64,000 nt of DNA from Prorocentrum cordatum (lineage: Eukaryota > Sar > Dinophyceae > Prorocentrales > Prorocentraceae): positions 90,001 through 154,000 of the forward strand of contig CAUYUJ010019947.1 of assembly GCA_963575745.1 (NCBI GenBank), given 5' to 3'. Each line of letters opens with the position of its first letter. Position 1 is the stretch's first letter. Of the stretch, positions 31,505-40,465 are shown piece after piece. The position numbers and the translations under genes were made by a program. Below the pieces are notes generated by a model. The model did no database searches, had not been told where the DNA came from, and was given only the letters and a program-made list of their open reading frames with translations.

Positions 31505-32402
31505 TCATGGAGCGGTCTGAGGCTGCAAAAATGTGCATTGAAATCCTTCATGGTGGCCGAGCTCATGCTGAATACGCTCGGACAGGACGCTAACAGCTCG
31601 CGGGTTCCCCCGCGAAGGATCGTCGCCGCTCAATGCCATGCTTGTCGGGCTGCCAATGTGCCGAGGATAAAGTGTCAACTGTATCTCCTTCTCTGTTGCA
31701 GGAATAGTGGCTCCTGAATCCGCGGGTGTCCCCGCCATTTCGCCATCTCCTTCGGCGGGCGCGGGGGAGTTCTCGACAATTTCAATATCAGCAGGTTGCC
31801 CCGTGATGGATGTGCCCAGCCATTCTGCCAGATCAATATCATTGTGGCCAGTGAATACCTCCTCGAGCAGCCCGTCGGCATAATTCTCGAGGGACATACT
31901 GGCACTCAAATATCTGGCAGCCATGAAGTCAACGACTGCAACTGAGCTATCGGCAGGGTCGGCTAAAAGTGACCCCCAATCAACATACGGTATATCCGAG
32001 TCAGTTTGAGCTAGACGTATCGACGGACCTCTGCCTCTCCCATCGCCCTGAGGGCATTCACGGCGGAAGTGCTGTGTGCTATGGCATATGTCGCACTCCA
32101 TAGTTCTGCCGTTGGCATCCTTCGGGTTTCCCCGACGTCCCTTGCCCTTTTCCTGATGTATGCCTACGATTCCTGCCTGCACCTAGGGATATCTCTCCAT
32201 ATTGTGGCCCGGTGAGGGGTGCTAGGAATGCTGAGATGCCTCTGCCATGCAATCGCCGACGCTTGCCTTTTCCCATGCCTCGACCCTTGCCTTTTCCCTT
32301 CAGTGCCCGTCGGACGATACGCCGTACCTTGTACCTTGCGAACTGGCTTCGTCGCAAATCGCCTCCACCTGCGTTTGTTTCTGGTATCCCAAGAATAACC
32401 AT
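31505..32402 (-). pseudogene. Gag C-terminal part with CCHC zinc knuckle
   Basis: Two overlapping frames join here. Frame 32402-32079 has RYKVRRIVRRALKGKGKGRG then FLAPLTGPQYGEISLGAG; frame 32182-31505 continues KGRRGNPKDANGRTMECDIC and HSTQHFRREC. The residues Cys30, Cys33, His38 and Cys43 form a classic CX2CX4HX4C knuckle (about 32054-32095). The Lys/Gly-rich stretch before it and the 'RGNPKDANGRTMxC' lead-in are typical of dinoflagellate Copia-type Gag proteins, which coat and package element RNA. Hairpins at 31600, 31722, 31791 and 32122 lie in this segment. No protease, integrase or Copia reverse transcriptase follows. Confidence 0.7.
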
Positions 32403-33834
32403 TGCGCCTGTTGCTCTTCCGTGAGGTACGTAGGCATATCGGAGTAGTCCAGGGCTGTAACCTCGTCGTCCGAAGACGTGTCGGTGTCAGTGCCAGAGTC
32501 GAAGTCGGACTCAGCAGGTTGCCCCGCTGAGCCCATTAGGGTTCTGGCTTGCGTGGGGGATGCTGCGTCGGGCGGCCCGCCAAACCTGGCCCGGGAGTCT
32601 TGCGACCCCGAAGCCGATCCACTTTTCTGAACCAGTAGAGTAGTGGTCTCAGTTGGTAGTGGATCGTCATTCCAGACGTTATTAGCAGGTTGCCCTGCGT
32701 CTGCCTCAACGTGGAAGGTCTCGGCTCGGTGACCGTGACTGAAAATACCACCAATATTGCCAGGGATTCTCTCAGCAATATGTGCATCTGACCTCATGCG
32801 TTCAAGTAGAGAGTCAAACTGTTGCTGGTCTCTCGGCATGTGGTGGTTTAGTGGCTGCAGGAGTTGCTGTGCACTCGATGTCCCCACTCCAAGGGCTCTG
32901 AATAAAAGAACGGCGAAACTTTGGAATTTGGGGATGTTAAAGCCTGCCGTTTCAGCTTCGTAGCGGGCTATCTCGAAGAGTGCCAACGTATGGTCGGTCC
33001 GTTCGTCCGCATGGACTCGGAAGTCGATGAGAGCTGTACCGCGTTCCCCTTCTAGATTCTCGAACTTCGTGCTTAAGAGGAACATGATGTAGGTGACGCC
33101 GTCGGTATGGCGGCCACCTATGTTAACACCAAAATTGGTAACTGCTGGGGGAACTCTCCTGGCTATGGTCCGTGCGAGGCCTCCCAAACCTCGCTGCAAG
33201 GCTGCTGCTTGTTGAGAGGGCGTCATGTTGCCTGTGGTCACGTTGATCCAAGCGTGTGCCACGCGGGCGAATTCGCGGAAAAATACTTGACCGGCCGGGT
33301 CCCAATGGGGGCCGCTCGTTCTTGTGTCGTCTCCGCCACGCATATGTTCTACCGCGCGCCCGATAGTGACCCATGTGGGCCCAAAAATAATCATATCAAT
33401 CCAATGGCCTCGCAGGTCGTGGTCGGATGTAGTCGGTTGGGGTTTTCGATGTGTGGTCGTAAGCCTGCGTGGGGGTGGGGGCGGCGCAATGTGGGTGGAC
33501 TTGAGGAATGTAAGCAGGGATATAGGACGCAAGTAAGAGGCCTCCGCGTAGGCAGAGGTGTCACTGCAAGTGTCCTCGCTATGCTGCGTAATTATCGACA
33601 TTCCTCCGCGCAAACCCACTGCACCCTGATGTTCCACCAAGTCTGTAGTCCACCAGATAGTGCCGTGGATGGTGAGGAGTGGAGCTGGAGCTGACCACCA
33701 TCGGCCAGCTCCGCTACCAAGTTTGAAAGGGGTTGGGAGGCCCAGCCAGCAGCTTCGCCTGAGGCGAAGCCCAGCTCCAGCGCTGTTGCACTGTAGTCAC
33801 GATAGTCCCAGCAGTAGGAGGCGAGCCATCTCAA
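32300..33834 (-). pseudogene. Copia-type Gag N-terminal region
   Basis: The 446-codon frame from 33640 has a globular part (SQQAAALQRGLGGLARTIAR, RGTALIDFRVHADERTDHTL, RYEAETAGFNIPKFQSFAVL) and a tail ending DMPTYLTEEQQAQWLFLGYQ. This tail, followed by a Lys/Gly-rich stretch and a CCHC knuckle in the neighbouring frame, is the usual end of dinoflagellate Copia Gag. Another coding-like frame (33834-33592, with DYSATALELGFASGEAAGWA) lies just upstream and may be the true N-terminus. A frameshift near 32320 separates it from the knuckle part. Hairpins at 32514 and 32685 are in frame here (AGQPA). Confidence 0.65.
33751..33770. repeat. short inverted repeat in coding-like DNA
   Basis: GCTTCGCC-TGA-GGCGAAGC: a perfect 8-bp stem with a 3-nt loop inside the Gag N-terminal coding frame. 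It has a different sequence from the 14-mer hairpin family. Confidence 0.8.
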
Positions 33835-33903
33835 ACAATTTTAGTATCGATGGCACATAGTACGCCTCGCGCTGGGGTGTAGTCAGATCTGGGCGGCCGG
33901 CCG

Positions 33904-33924
33904 CTTTGAGCCAAACAGCCGCGG
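33904..33924 (-). promoter_or_regulatory. possible diverged spliced-leader relic
   Basis: Minus-strand CCGCGGCTGTTTGGCTCAAAG resembles the leader at about 15 of 21 aligned positions, with CCG, GC and TTTGGCTCAA intact. It lies 70 bases upstream of the first Gag-like frame on the same strand. Alone this would be weak; its position makes it worth recording. Confidence 0.3.
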
Positions 33925-33989
33925 ATGCACGCTCGTTCCCACTCACGTGCAACGCCCAGCTCACTTGAGAGTCCCAACAGGGCCCCAAG

Positions 33990-34200
33990 ATGGCCTAAAA
34001 AGGCCCCAGGACGGCCCCCGAAGCCCCTAAAACTGCCCAGGAAGGCCCCAAGAGGCGTCCAGGAGGGACAATGCGAACTGTTTTTTCCGAGCCTCTCCAC
34101 CCAAAATGGCTTCGAGAGCCGCCCAAAGGCCCCCACGGCACCCCCAAGAGGCCTCTCAAAGCCGCCCAGATGTTCCCAGGACCGCTCTGAAATGCCCCTT
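33990..34200 (+). repeat. degenerate 10-11 bp CCAAGAGG-type array
   Basis: Repeated (A/G)GGCCCCAAGA-like decamers (AAGGCCCCAGGACGGCCCCC, AAGGCCCCAAGAGGCGTCCA and so on). This is one of at least seven such blocks in the window. Confidence 0.7.
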
Positions 34201-35424
34201 TAAATGCACCCCGCGAACCACAAGCAACAAACAACAACCGCGCGTGAAGTAATTCAAAGGAAAGGTGGCATCTGCCATGCGTTCCTCCCTCCTCTTGGGG
34301 GTCGGCGGAATGGCGTGAGCCAATTGAATCTGGCCCGAGCCGACGCCTCGAAGACGCCCCGAAGGTTCTCCGAGGGGCCCTCCACATCGGCCCGAAGAGG
34401 GCAACATTATTGTTTGTTCCAAATGCGTGTTTGCTACATCTCTCCAATTTCAAACAAGCTGCGCATGGCTATCATTAGCGAGTGAAGGGCACGTGACCGA
34501 CAGTCGAAGAGTGACAGCGAGGCATCCCCCACAACTGTTTCTCGTTGTGGGAACTGCAGCTCGACGCCGGATCTCAGTACCCGAAGAAAGGAGGAGGAGG
34601 AGGAGGGGGAGGAGGAGGAGGAGGAGGAGGAGGAGGGAAGAACAGGACGAGAGGATGGAGACGTCTAGCGATGAACACCGCGTGGACGTGCTTGCAATCA
34701 TTGCACGTATTTTTTATGCATTTTTCCATGGCAGTGGCAAGTGCGCAAGGAAGGCTACTCCAGGACGGGCAGGACGTTAAACCGAGCGGGGCAGAGAGGA
34801 TGGCGACTAAGCTAGCACGGGCTACACTGTGGTCCCCATCGCAACATTACTCCAGTGTGCAGCTGCTGAAAGCTCCACGTGGGCATTCATAGCCTGGAGC
34901 AATGAGGTCGCCAACGCAGCACAATACGTGCAATGATTGATTATATTCAATCATTGCACGTATGGTGAATCAGTCTGGCACCGCAGGCCTCAAATATCGC
35001 GCTGCCGCCTCCAGCAAAGTGCAGTAACGTCGTCATTTGTACAAACCCTCGGACGCTTCGTCGGCCAGCAACTGGCCCTCAGGCTCAACCTGAAGCGCTG
35101 CCGATGCCGACTCGGCTCCACCGAACCCTACCCCAAAGGGAGGAGCAGGGATATTCCTATTGTTGCATGATTTTTACATGATACATGATTGTTGCATGTT
35201 CCTATTCAAGGGCTCCCAACTTCGCGCTTCGCGCTGCGCGAAGTGCTAATAACTTCGCGCTCCCGCGCCGCCTCCCAGGGGAGAAGAGGCGGATGAGGGA
35301 TCGGAGCCGAAGCGCGAAGCGCGAACAACTTCGCGCCCTCGAGGGCGCCCTTGCTACCCCTCTCTTTTCTGTTACATGGTTTTGGTGTTCTCGCCGTCGA
35401 GGGTCTCCGACGAGAAGAGGTGGA
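34201..35424. other. no gene recognised; GGA tract and hairpins
   Basis: Contains a GGA tract (34585-34640), a 17-bp-stem inverted repeat (34924-34963) and short repeats of TTCGCGCTTCGCGC / GCGCGAAG (35220-35340). I see no coding signal. Confidence 0.4.
34924..34963. repeat. perfect 17-bp-stem inverted repeat
   Basis: ATACGTGCAATGATTGA, loop TTATAT, then TCAATCATTGCACGTAT. The right arm GCAATCATTGCACGTAT also occurs alone near 34695-34711 (as GCAATCATTGCACGTATT), so the sequence may be a dispersed module. It could form a cruciform or RNA hairpin. Confidence 0.9.
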
Positions 35425-35427
35425 TCT

Positions 35428-35540
35428 GGGGCCGGTCCCGGTGTTCCCGGCGTTCCCGGCGTTCCCGGGGTTCCCGGCGTTCCCGGCGTTCCCGGCCGGC
35501 GGCCCCGGCTGGCGCTTCCAAGGTTCCCGGCCGGCTGGGC
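35428..35540 (+). repeat. collagen-like GTTCCCGGC minisatellite 1
   Basis: About nine 9-bp units GGCGTTCCC / GGGGTTCCC. In one frame this reads (GVP)n, a Gly-X-Pro pattern; it is also followed by a TCC array, as at 39599-40085. Confidence 0.85.
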
Positions 35541-35587
35541 TGGATTCAGCGGTACTCAAGGTACTCGTTGGTCCCCCGCGTTCCTCG

Positions 35588-35762
35588 TCCTCATCTTCCT
35601 CCTCCTCCTCCTCCTCCTCCTCCTCCCTCCTCTTACTCCTCCTCCTCCTCCCTCCCTCCCTCCTCCTCCTCCTCCTCCTCCTCCAACTCCTCCTCCTCCT
35701 CCTCCTCCTCCTCTCCTCCTCCTCCTCCTCCTCCTCCTCCTCCTCCTCCTCCTCTTCCCCCC
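35588..35762 (+). repeat. (TCC)n microsatellite
   Basis: Long TCC/TCCC-rich array. Confidence 0.95.
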
Positions 35763-36429
35763 CTCAAGATTGTCGAGCACGATCGGTTGCCGCCAGCCGC
35801 GAGGAGGAGGAGAAGGGGGGGGGGGAGGGGAGGGCGAGGCCTGCTACACTATGCCATGACATGCCCCACCATGGTGAGCCGTGCTACGCTATGCGAGGCC
35901 ATGACATGGACAGTCACGGGCTATGATATGATGATATGATGTACATTTGGCGTGTTCGGCAATGTCGTGCTATGCAATGCTATATGGCGGTCGGTCCGAA
36001 GGCGCCCGCCCGCGGCCCTGCCCGCGCCTGCCCGGGCGTTGCGTTGTAGGGGGGGCGGTTTTCAGACTTTCCTCTGAATGCTATAGCAGCAGAAACGCCC
36101 TTCCTACAACATTTGTTCTTTGTGTGGACGTTTCGTTTTCCACTGCATCCCTATATGTATGTATTGCCTCTCCTCTCCTGCTTTGTTTCCTCCCCCTGGC
36201 CTTCCCCTCCCCCTCCTCTTCTTATGTTCCATTTCCTTCCCCCCTCTCTTCTGTCGCCCTGAGAGGGGCAGAATTGCCCCGCGGCAGGCCCGACGAGCCC
36301 GTCGCGTCGGCCACCTCGCCGAGGACCCGCCGCCCGGGCGGAGCACGGGGGGGGGGGGGGATGGAGCGCCTCTTGGGGCCAGATTATCGATCAAAGGAGG
36401 GGGGGGTCCTTTGCCTCCCCCTCTGGGGG
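35763..36429. other. no gene recognised
   Basis: 35845-35990 is a degenerate CTATGC/CATGACATG-rich tract; the rest is GC-rich to pyrimidine-rich DNA. I see no gene or RNA. Confidence 0.4.
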
Positions 36430-36760
36430 CATCGCAATCGCCCGGGGCTTTCTTGGAGCGCTGTTGGGGCGATATTGGGCGCCCTTGGGGCCGTCTTGGG
36501 GGCTTTTTGGGCCCCTCTTGGAGCGTTCTTGGGCCGTCTTGGGCCACGTTGAGGCCCTTCTCAGGAGGGCCCGGAGGGAGCTCCAAAAGCAGTTGGATCC
36601 GTATTGTGGCCCTCTTGGGGCCTCCTGAAGGCATGTCGGAAGCTGTCTTGAACCATGTTTGGCTATCTTGGGTGATATTGGAGGCCATCTTGGGCTCTCT
36701 GAAGCCCTTTTGGGGCCATCTTGTGCCATCTTGGGCGCTCCAACTGCTTGCGACACCCCC
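36430..36760 (-). repeat. degenerate CCAAGA-type array, inverted orientation
   Basis: Here the plus strand carries TCTTGGGGCC-type decamers (GGGCCGTCTTGGGCCACG, GGCCATCTTGGGCTC), the complement of the arrays at 52640-53960. Confidence 0.75.
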
Positions 36761-37222
36761 GTGCAGGTGCAGGGGGGGAATTCAAACCCCTTCCATGGGA
36801 AGAGGGGGTTTTGGAAGAGGAGATCTAGAATATCGCTAGACCACCTGCGCCCAAAGGGCGGGTAGGATTCCGATGAAACGCACGAGGAACTCATAGTTGA
36901 GACGGCGTTCCAGTGATGTGGTATTTCTTGTTCTCCTCCCCCATCCTCCTTCCTCCGTTTCCCCCTCCTCCGCGTCCTCCTCACGGGCATCTCTCTCTCC
37001 TGCTCAGCTTCGGTTACGCCGCTTGGAGACCTCGCTGATTGTCGGCCCCCAGCCCAGCAGGTGCGCCTCGCTGAGAATGCAATCCGAATCCGCTCCTTTT
37101 CTCTTCTACTCGTTTAGCGAAGAAGCGCAGTTTCAAGGCTTTGCTTGCCAATCGTCGGCGTCGCATTCGTTCGATTTTTGTTCGACGGCATCCGCGACAG
37201 CGCGAAAATAACCTTGCTTCTC

Positions 37223-37258
37223 GTTTCTCGCCCTTTCGCGGAAGCGAAAGGGCGAGAA
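37223..37258. repeat. perfect 16-bp-stem hairpin with GGAA loop
   Basis: TTTCTCGCCCTTTCGC, GGAA, GCGAAAGGGCGAGAAA. The stem is perfect and the plus-strand loop is a GNRA tetraloop. It is about 250 bp from the 42-bp palindrome. There is no T-run, so it is not an obvious terminator. Confidence 0.9.
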
Positions 37259-37504
37259 ATCGTTGACCACTTGAAGTCGTCTTGGGGCTGTATTGCTGTC
37301 TATCTTGGAGCCCGCGTTGGGCCAACTTCGGGAACCGAGCGGAACCGAGTGGTAATCGGCGAAGGAAGATGAGAAGGAGTAGGATGATGAGGAGGAGGAG
37401 GTGGATGAGGAGGAGGTGGGGGGGGAGGAGGAGGAGGAGGAGGCAGAGAGGAGGAGGTCTGGAAAAGGGGTGGCTGAGTCGACGCTGTTTCGAGTAAGTC
37501 CCGA

Positions 37505-37546
37505 GTAGGGCCTCGGGAAAGGCTCGAGCCTTTCCCGAGGCCCTAC
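37505..37546. repeat. perfect 42-bp palindrome
   Basis: Arms GTAGGGCCTCGGGAAAGGCTC and its exact complement meet with no loop (centre GGCTCGAGCC). The palindrome abuts the last codon of the spliced-leader-associated frame. On the minus strand it begins GTAGGG and a CAG follows about 62 bases later, so it might be the start of an inverted-repeat intron. Confidence 0.9.
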
Positions 37547-37718
37547 CCAAGATTGATTCGAAACATTTTGCCTCTGGGGTCCTCGGCTATGGCGAGGAGA
37601 AGGCCCTTGTACTCCTCGATCTGATTTTTCTGGACGCCGCTCTCTGTGTCGTACCTCAGGAAACTCGGCTTCTTCACATGAGGCTTGATTGCCTTCGCGA
37701 GCCGATCCGGAAGCTCCA
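37547..37718 (-). CDS. small frame just downstream of a spliced-leader relic
   Basis: From ATG 37718 the frame reads MELPDRLAKAIKPHVKKPSF, LRYDTESGVQKNQIEEYKGL, LLAIAEDPRGKMFRINLG (58 codons) and then TAG at the edge of the 42-bp palindrome. It is dense, charged and helix-prone, unlike nearby translations. I chose the internal ATG because the leader relic ends 5-15 bases before it. I do not recognise the family. It may be the first exon of a longer gene if the palindrome begins an intron (GTAGGG..CAG), or the remnant of a retrocopied mRNA. No hit can be claimed without a search. Confidence 0.45.
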
Positions 37719-37732
37719 TGTTTGAGCCCGCG

Positions 37733-37749
37733 GCCAAAATGGCTACGGA
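37733..37749 (-). promoter_or_regulatory. spliced-leader relic, exact 17-base match
   Basis: The minus strand reads TCCGTAGCCATTTTGGC, identical to the first 17 bases of the 22-base dinoflagellate spliced leader. It is then followed by CGCGGGCTCAAAC rather than TCAAG. GGCTCAA reappears within those bases, as if a few bases were inserted in the leader. The ATG of the small frame follows at 37718. It is not an SL-RNA gene, because the leader's 3' end and a donor GT are missing. Confidence 0.85.
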
Positions 37750-37754
37750 CGAAT

Positions 37755-37895
37755 GATTGCGATGATGATGACGATGACGATGACGATGATGAGGAGGATG
37801 ATGATGATGCTGATGCTGATGCTGATGCTGATGCTGCTGGCGATGATGATCACGATACGGATGATGATTATGCTGCTGCTGCTAATGGTGATGAC
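37755..37895 (+). repeat. (GATGAC/GCTGAT)n microsatellite
   Basis: ATG/GAC/CTG trinucleotide array. Acidic on one reading frame; no gene inferred. Confidence 0.85.
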
Positions 37896-38016
37896 CACAT
37901 TACCGTCAAATGTTGGATATGACTGTGATCTACTCTGAGACGATGGCGTCGGTGACGATGTAAACTAATGGCGGCCCAAGTTCCTGACATTGGCGATGCT
38001 GATGTGGGGATCTCCT

Positions 38017-38070
38017 GCTCCTCCTCCTCCTCCTCCTCCTCCTCCTCGTCCTCCTCCTCCTCCTCCTCCC
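38017..38070 (+). repeat. (TCC)n microsatellite
   Basis: Short TCC array with one TCG interruption. Confidence 0.9.
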
Positions 38071-38427
38071 CTTCAGGATGTCAGAGGGAACGAGCGTGGG
38101 TGCTTTCCCTCTGCTAAGGATGGCGGCGAGATGACGGGTGGAGGGGCGACGCGAGGTGGCAGGTGGGAGGACGAGCGAGCAAGCGCACAGAAAGCAGGCG
38201 CGGGCCGCGGGCCTGCGTTATCTTCTCCTCGGGGCCAGCTGCAGCATCAGCATCGTCCACAGGAGGTGGGACTTGTTGAGCATCCTCGAGGGGCACGGTC
38301 GAGGAGAGGAGGCGGTAGGGAGGTGGGGTGGGGGGCATGGACGTGCTGGCGAACGCATTCACCTATCCTTCCGACCGCCCCCTGGGATTCGGAGCGCTGA
38401 GGTGTGCCCACGTCCGTCTTCACTCCA

Positions 38428-38503
38428 CGTGTCTCCTCCTCCTCCTCCTCCTCCTCCTCCTCGTCTTCATCTTCTTCTTCCTCCTCCTCCTCCTCCTCCT
38501 ACT
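38428..38503 (+). repeat. (TCC)n microsatellite
   Basis: TCC array with a TCT-rich middle, followed 100 bp later by a short CAG run (38609-38630). Confidence 0.9.
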
Positions 38504-38640
38504 CATCCACCTCTCTGCAGACCCGATCGGTCCTCGGCTGAAGGCTGGCTGTCGTCGCTGACTGCAATGGGGGGCTGCAGCTGCGCGACCAGCGTGTCGG
38601 GGTCCGCAGCAGCAGCAGCAGCAGCAGCAACCTTCGAACA

Positions 38641-38763
38641 TGTGATACCCCCTACGCACATCGAGCTCGTTCGAGGGGCTGCGGGGCGATGATGTGACCC
38701 CTAGGGGTCGCATCGTCGCCCCGCAGCCCCTCGAACGTATCTCGAGGCGAGTTGTGTATCACA
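38641..38763. mobile_element. 123-bp near-perfect palindrome
   Basis: The centre is CCCCT/AGGGG at 38702/38703. The inner 34 bases of each arm (GTTCGAGGGGCTGCGGGGCG and on to the centre) differ at only two positions. The outer arms diverge more but end in TGTGATAC and GTATCACA. This is the structure of a small foldback or MITE-like insertion. Confidence 0.8.
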
Positions 38764-38824
38764 CCTGGGTCGCTGCAGTCTCGCCCTCCGCCAACGTGTC
38801 CGACTTCTCAAAGTCCGTTGTCTG

Positions 38825-39040
38825 TGGGGATGCTCATCCTTCTCCTTCCCCTCCTCCTGCTCCCTTCTCTGCTCCTCCTTCTCCCTCCTCCTCCTCCTCC
38901 TCCTCCTCCTTCTCCTATTGCTGCTGCTCCTCCTCATCTCCGCCACCTCCTCCCCCTCCTCCCTCTCGTCCTCCTCCTCCGCCTCCTCCTCCTCCTCTTA
39001 CTCCTCCTCCTCCTCATCATCCTTCTCCTTCTCCTCGTGG
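38825..39040 (+). repeat. (TCC)n-rich tract
   Basis: Imperfect TCC/CTCC array from TTCTCCTTCCCC to CTTCTCCTCG. Confidence 0.9.
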
Positions 39041-39598
39041 CGGGGGAGGGTGCCAATGTATTTGAAGGATGGGTCGCCTCGAGGGCCATCGCGATGGCTC
39101 GCGGGCCGTCGCGTGTGGGGCGGGGGGCCGCCACAATATCCCAGCTCTGGGATGCTCGGTGGTGCGCGCGGCGACGGCGACGGCGGCGGCGACGACAACG
39201 GCGAAAGCACCGCCGACCGTGCCGCGGCCCGCCGAGCACCGCGGCCGCCGCCCGCCGTCGACCGCCCGCCGATGACCGCTGACCGCCGAGTGACGGCGAC
39301 GGCGGCGTCGCCACCAGCTGCGGCGACGATGGCGGCAAACTGCGGTGGCGACGCACGAAGGTGCTAAAGGCGGCGACGGCAACGACAGAAACGACCGAGG
39401 GAACTGAGCGAGGAGAAAGGGAATGTAAATCCTCCAGCCCGCAGGGCCATCGGCATATAAATCATTCGTATAAATTCAATGTTATCTTGTGAATTCATGA
39501 TTTCTGATATAATATTTTTGTATTTCAAAGAAACTCAGAAATTTCTCATTTCCGGTGCTTTCTCACATTTTATGAGAAAGAGCTCCTCTGGGTGCCCG
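39041..39598. other. GGCGAC-rich trinucleotide tract and AT-richer spacer, no gene
   Basis: 39165-39375 is a degenerate GGC/GAC/CGG trinucleotide region; 39430-39580 is an unusually AT-rich spacer. Nothing coding is recognised. Confidence 0.4.
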
Positions 39599-39709
39599 AC
39601 AGGCCCGGCCGGCCGGGCCTGTCTGGCCTTCCCCGGCCTTCCCGGTAATCCCGGCCTTCCTGGCCTTCCCGGCCCGCCGGGCGTTCCCGGCCTTCCCGGC
39701 GTTGTCGCC
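39599..39709 (+). repeat. collagen-like minisatellite 2
   Basis: CCGGCCTTCCCGG-type 9-bp units. In frame it reads PGLPGNPGLPGLPGPPGVPG. It runs straight into a TCC array. Confidence 0.85.
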
Positions 39710-40085
39710 CCCCTCCTCCTCCTCCTCCTCCACCTCCTTTTCCTCCTCCTCCTCCCTCTCCTCCTCCTCCTCCTCCTCCTCCTCCTGTTATTATTGTTTT
39801 TCTTCCTCCTCCTCCTCCTCGTCGACTTCCTCCTCCTCCTCCTCCTCCTCTTCCTCCTCCTCCTTCTCCTCCTCCTTTTCCTCCTCCTTCTCCTCATCAT
39901 CCACCCATTCCTCGCCCTCCCTCGTCCATCCTCCCCCTCCCCCACATCCTCCTCCTCCTCGTCCTCCTGCACTTTCCCTTCCTCCTCCTCCTCCTCCTCC
40001 TCCTCGTCCTCCTCCTCCTCCTCGTCGTCGTCGTCGTCGTCCTCCTCCTCCTCCTCCTCCTCATCCTCCTCTGCGTCCTCCTCCA
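39710..40085 (+). repeat. (TCC)n microsatellite, long
   Basis: About 375 bp of TCC/TCG array with a short TTATTATTG interruption near 39790. Confidence 0.95.
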
Positions 40086-40385
40086 TCGCCCCCTCTTGGG
40101 GCATGATGGCTCCCCCTGCCATTTGTTCCTCTGTGTGCTCCCCCCACTTCGCTGATCAAGGGCACTCGTCTGGGCATCGTGTCTGGATGGGCTGGTGGGG
40201 TTACGCGAAGGGTCAAGAATTTGGTCGAGGCGTGGGCCCCCGGAGTGTGGGAGAACTGCCCAAGGGGCCGTTTTTTCGTCCGGAAACGTTTTGTGACAGT
40301 CCTGGGCCCTGGTATCGGCGTCCGGAGGCCGACGAAGTGCGCAAAACGTGCCGCACCAATGCTGTCGAAGCCTCGGATGTCTGGG

Positions 40386-40465
40386 TTCCCGGCCTGCCTG
40401 GACGTCCCGGCCTGCCCGGCCACCCCGGCTTGCCGGGCCTGCCCGGGCACTCCCGGTTTTGCCGG
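40386..40465 (+). repeat. collagen-like minisatellite 3
   Basis: CCCGGCCTGCCTGGACGTCC-type units. Read in the same frame as the block at 39599 it gives PGLPGRPGLPGHPGLPGLPG. One open frame (39479-40591) joins both blocks through the TCC array, but nothing else about it looks like a gene. Confidence 0.75.

Larger units (their letters stand above)
25468..32698 (-). repeat. dispersed family of 14 small hairpins in coding DNA
   Basis: A 14-base inverted repeat, sense strand GCGGGGCAACCTGC or variants, occurs at 25468, 25570, 28031, 28355, 29630, 30044, 30648, 31600, 31722, 31791, 32122, 32514 and 32685 (each 14 bp), with a weaker copy at 31211. Stems are five pairs with tetraloops GCAA, GAAA, GGAA or GACA. 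Most are read as AG(Q/T/E/K)PA. Details and interpretation are under findings. Confidence 0.85.

Noticed and set aside
36430-36760. GGCCATCTTGGGC repeats as degenerate spliced leaders
   Set aside because: They resemble GCCATTTTGGCTC, but the 10-11 bp period and lack of the CCGTAG start make chance resemblance more likely.
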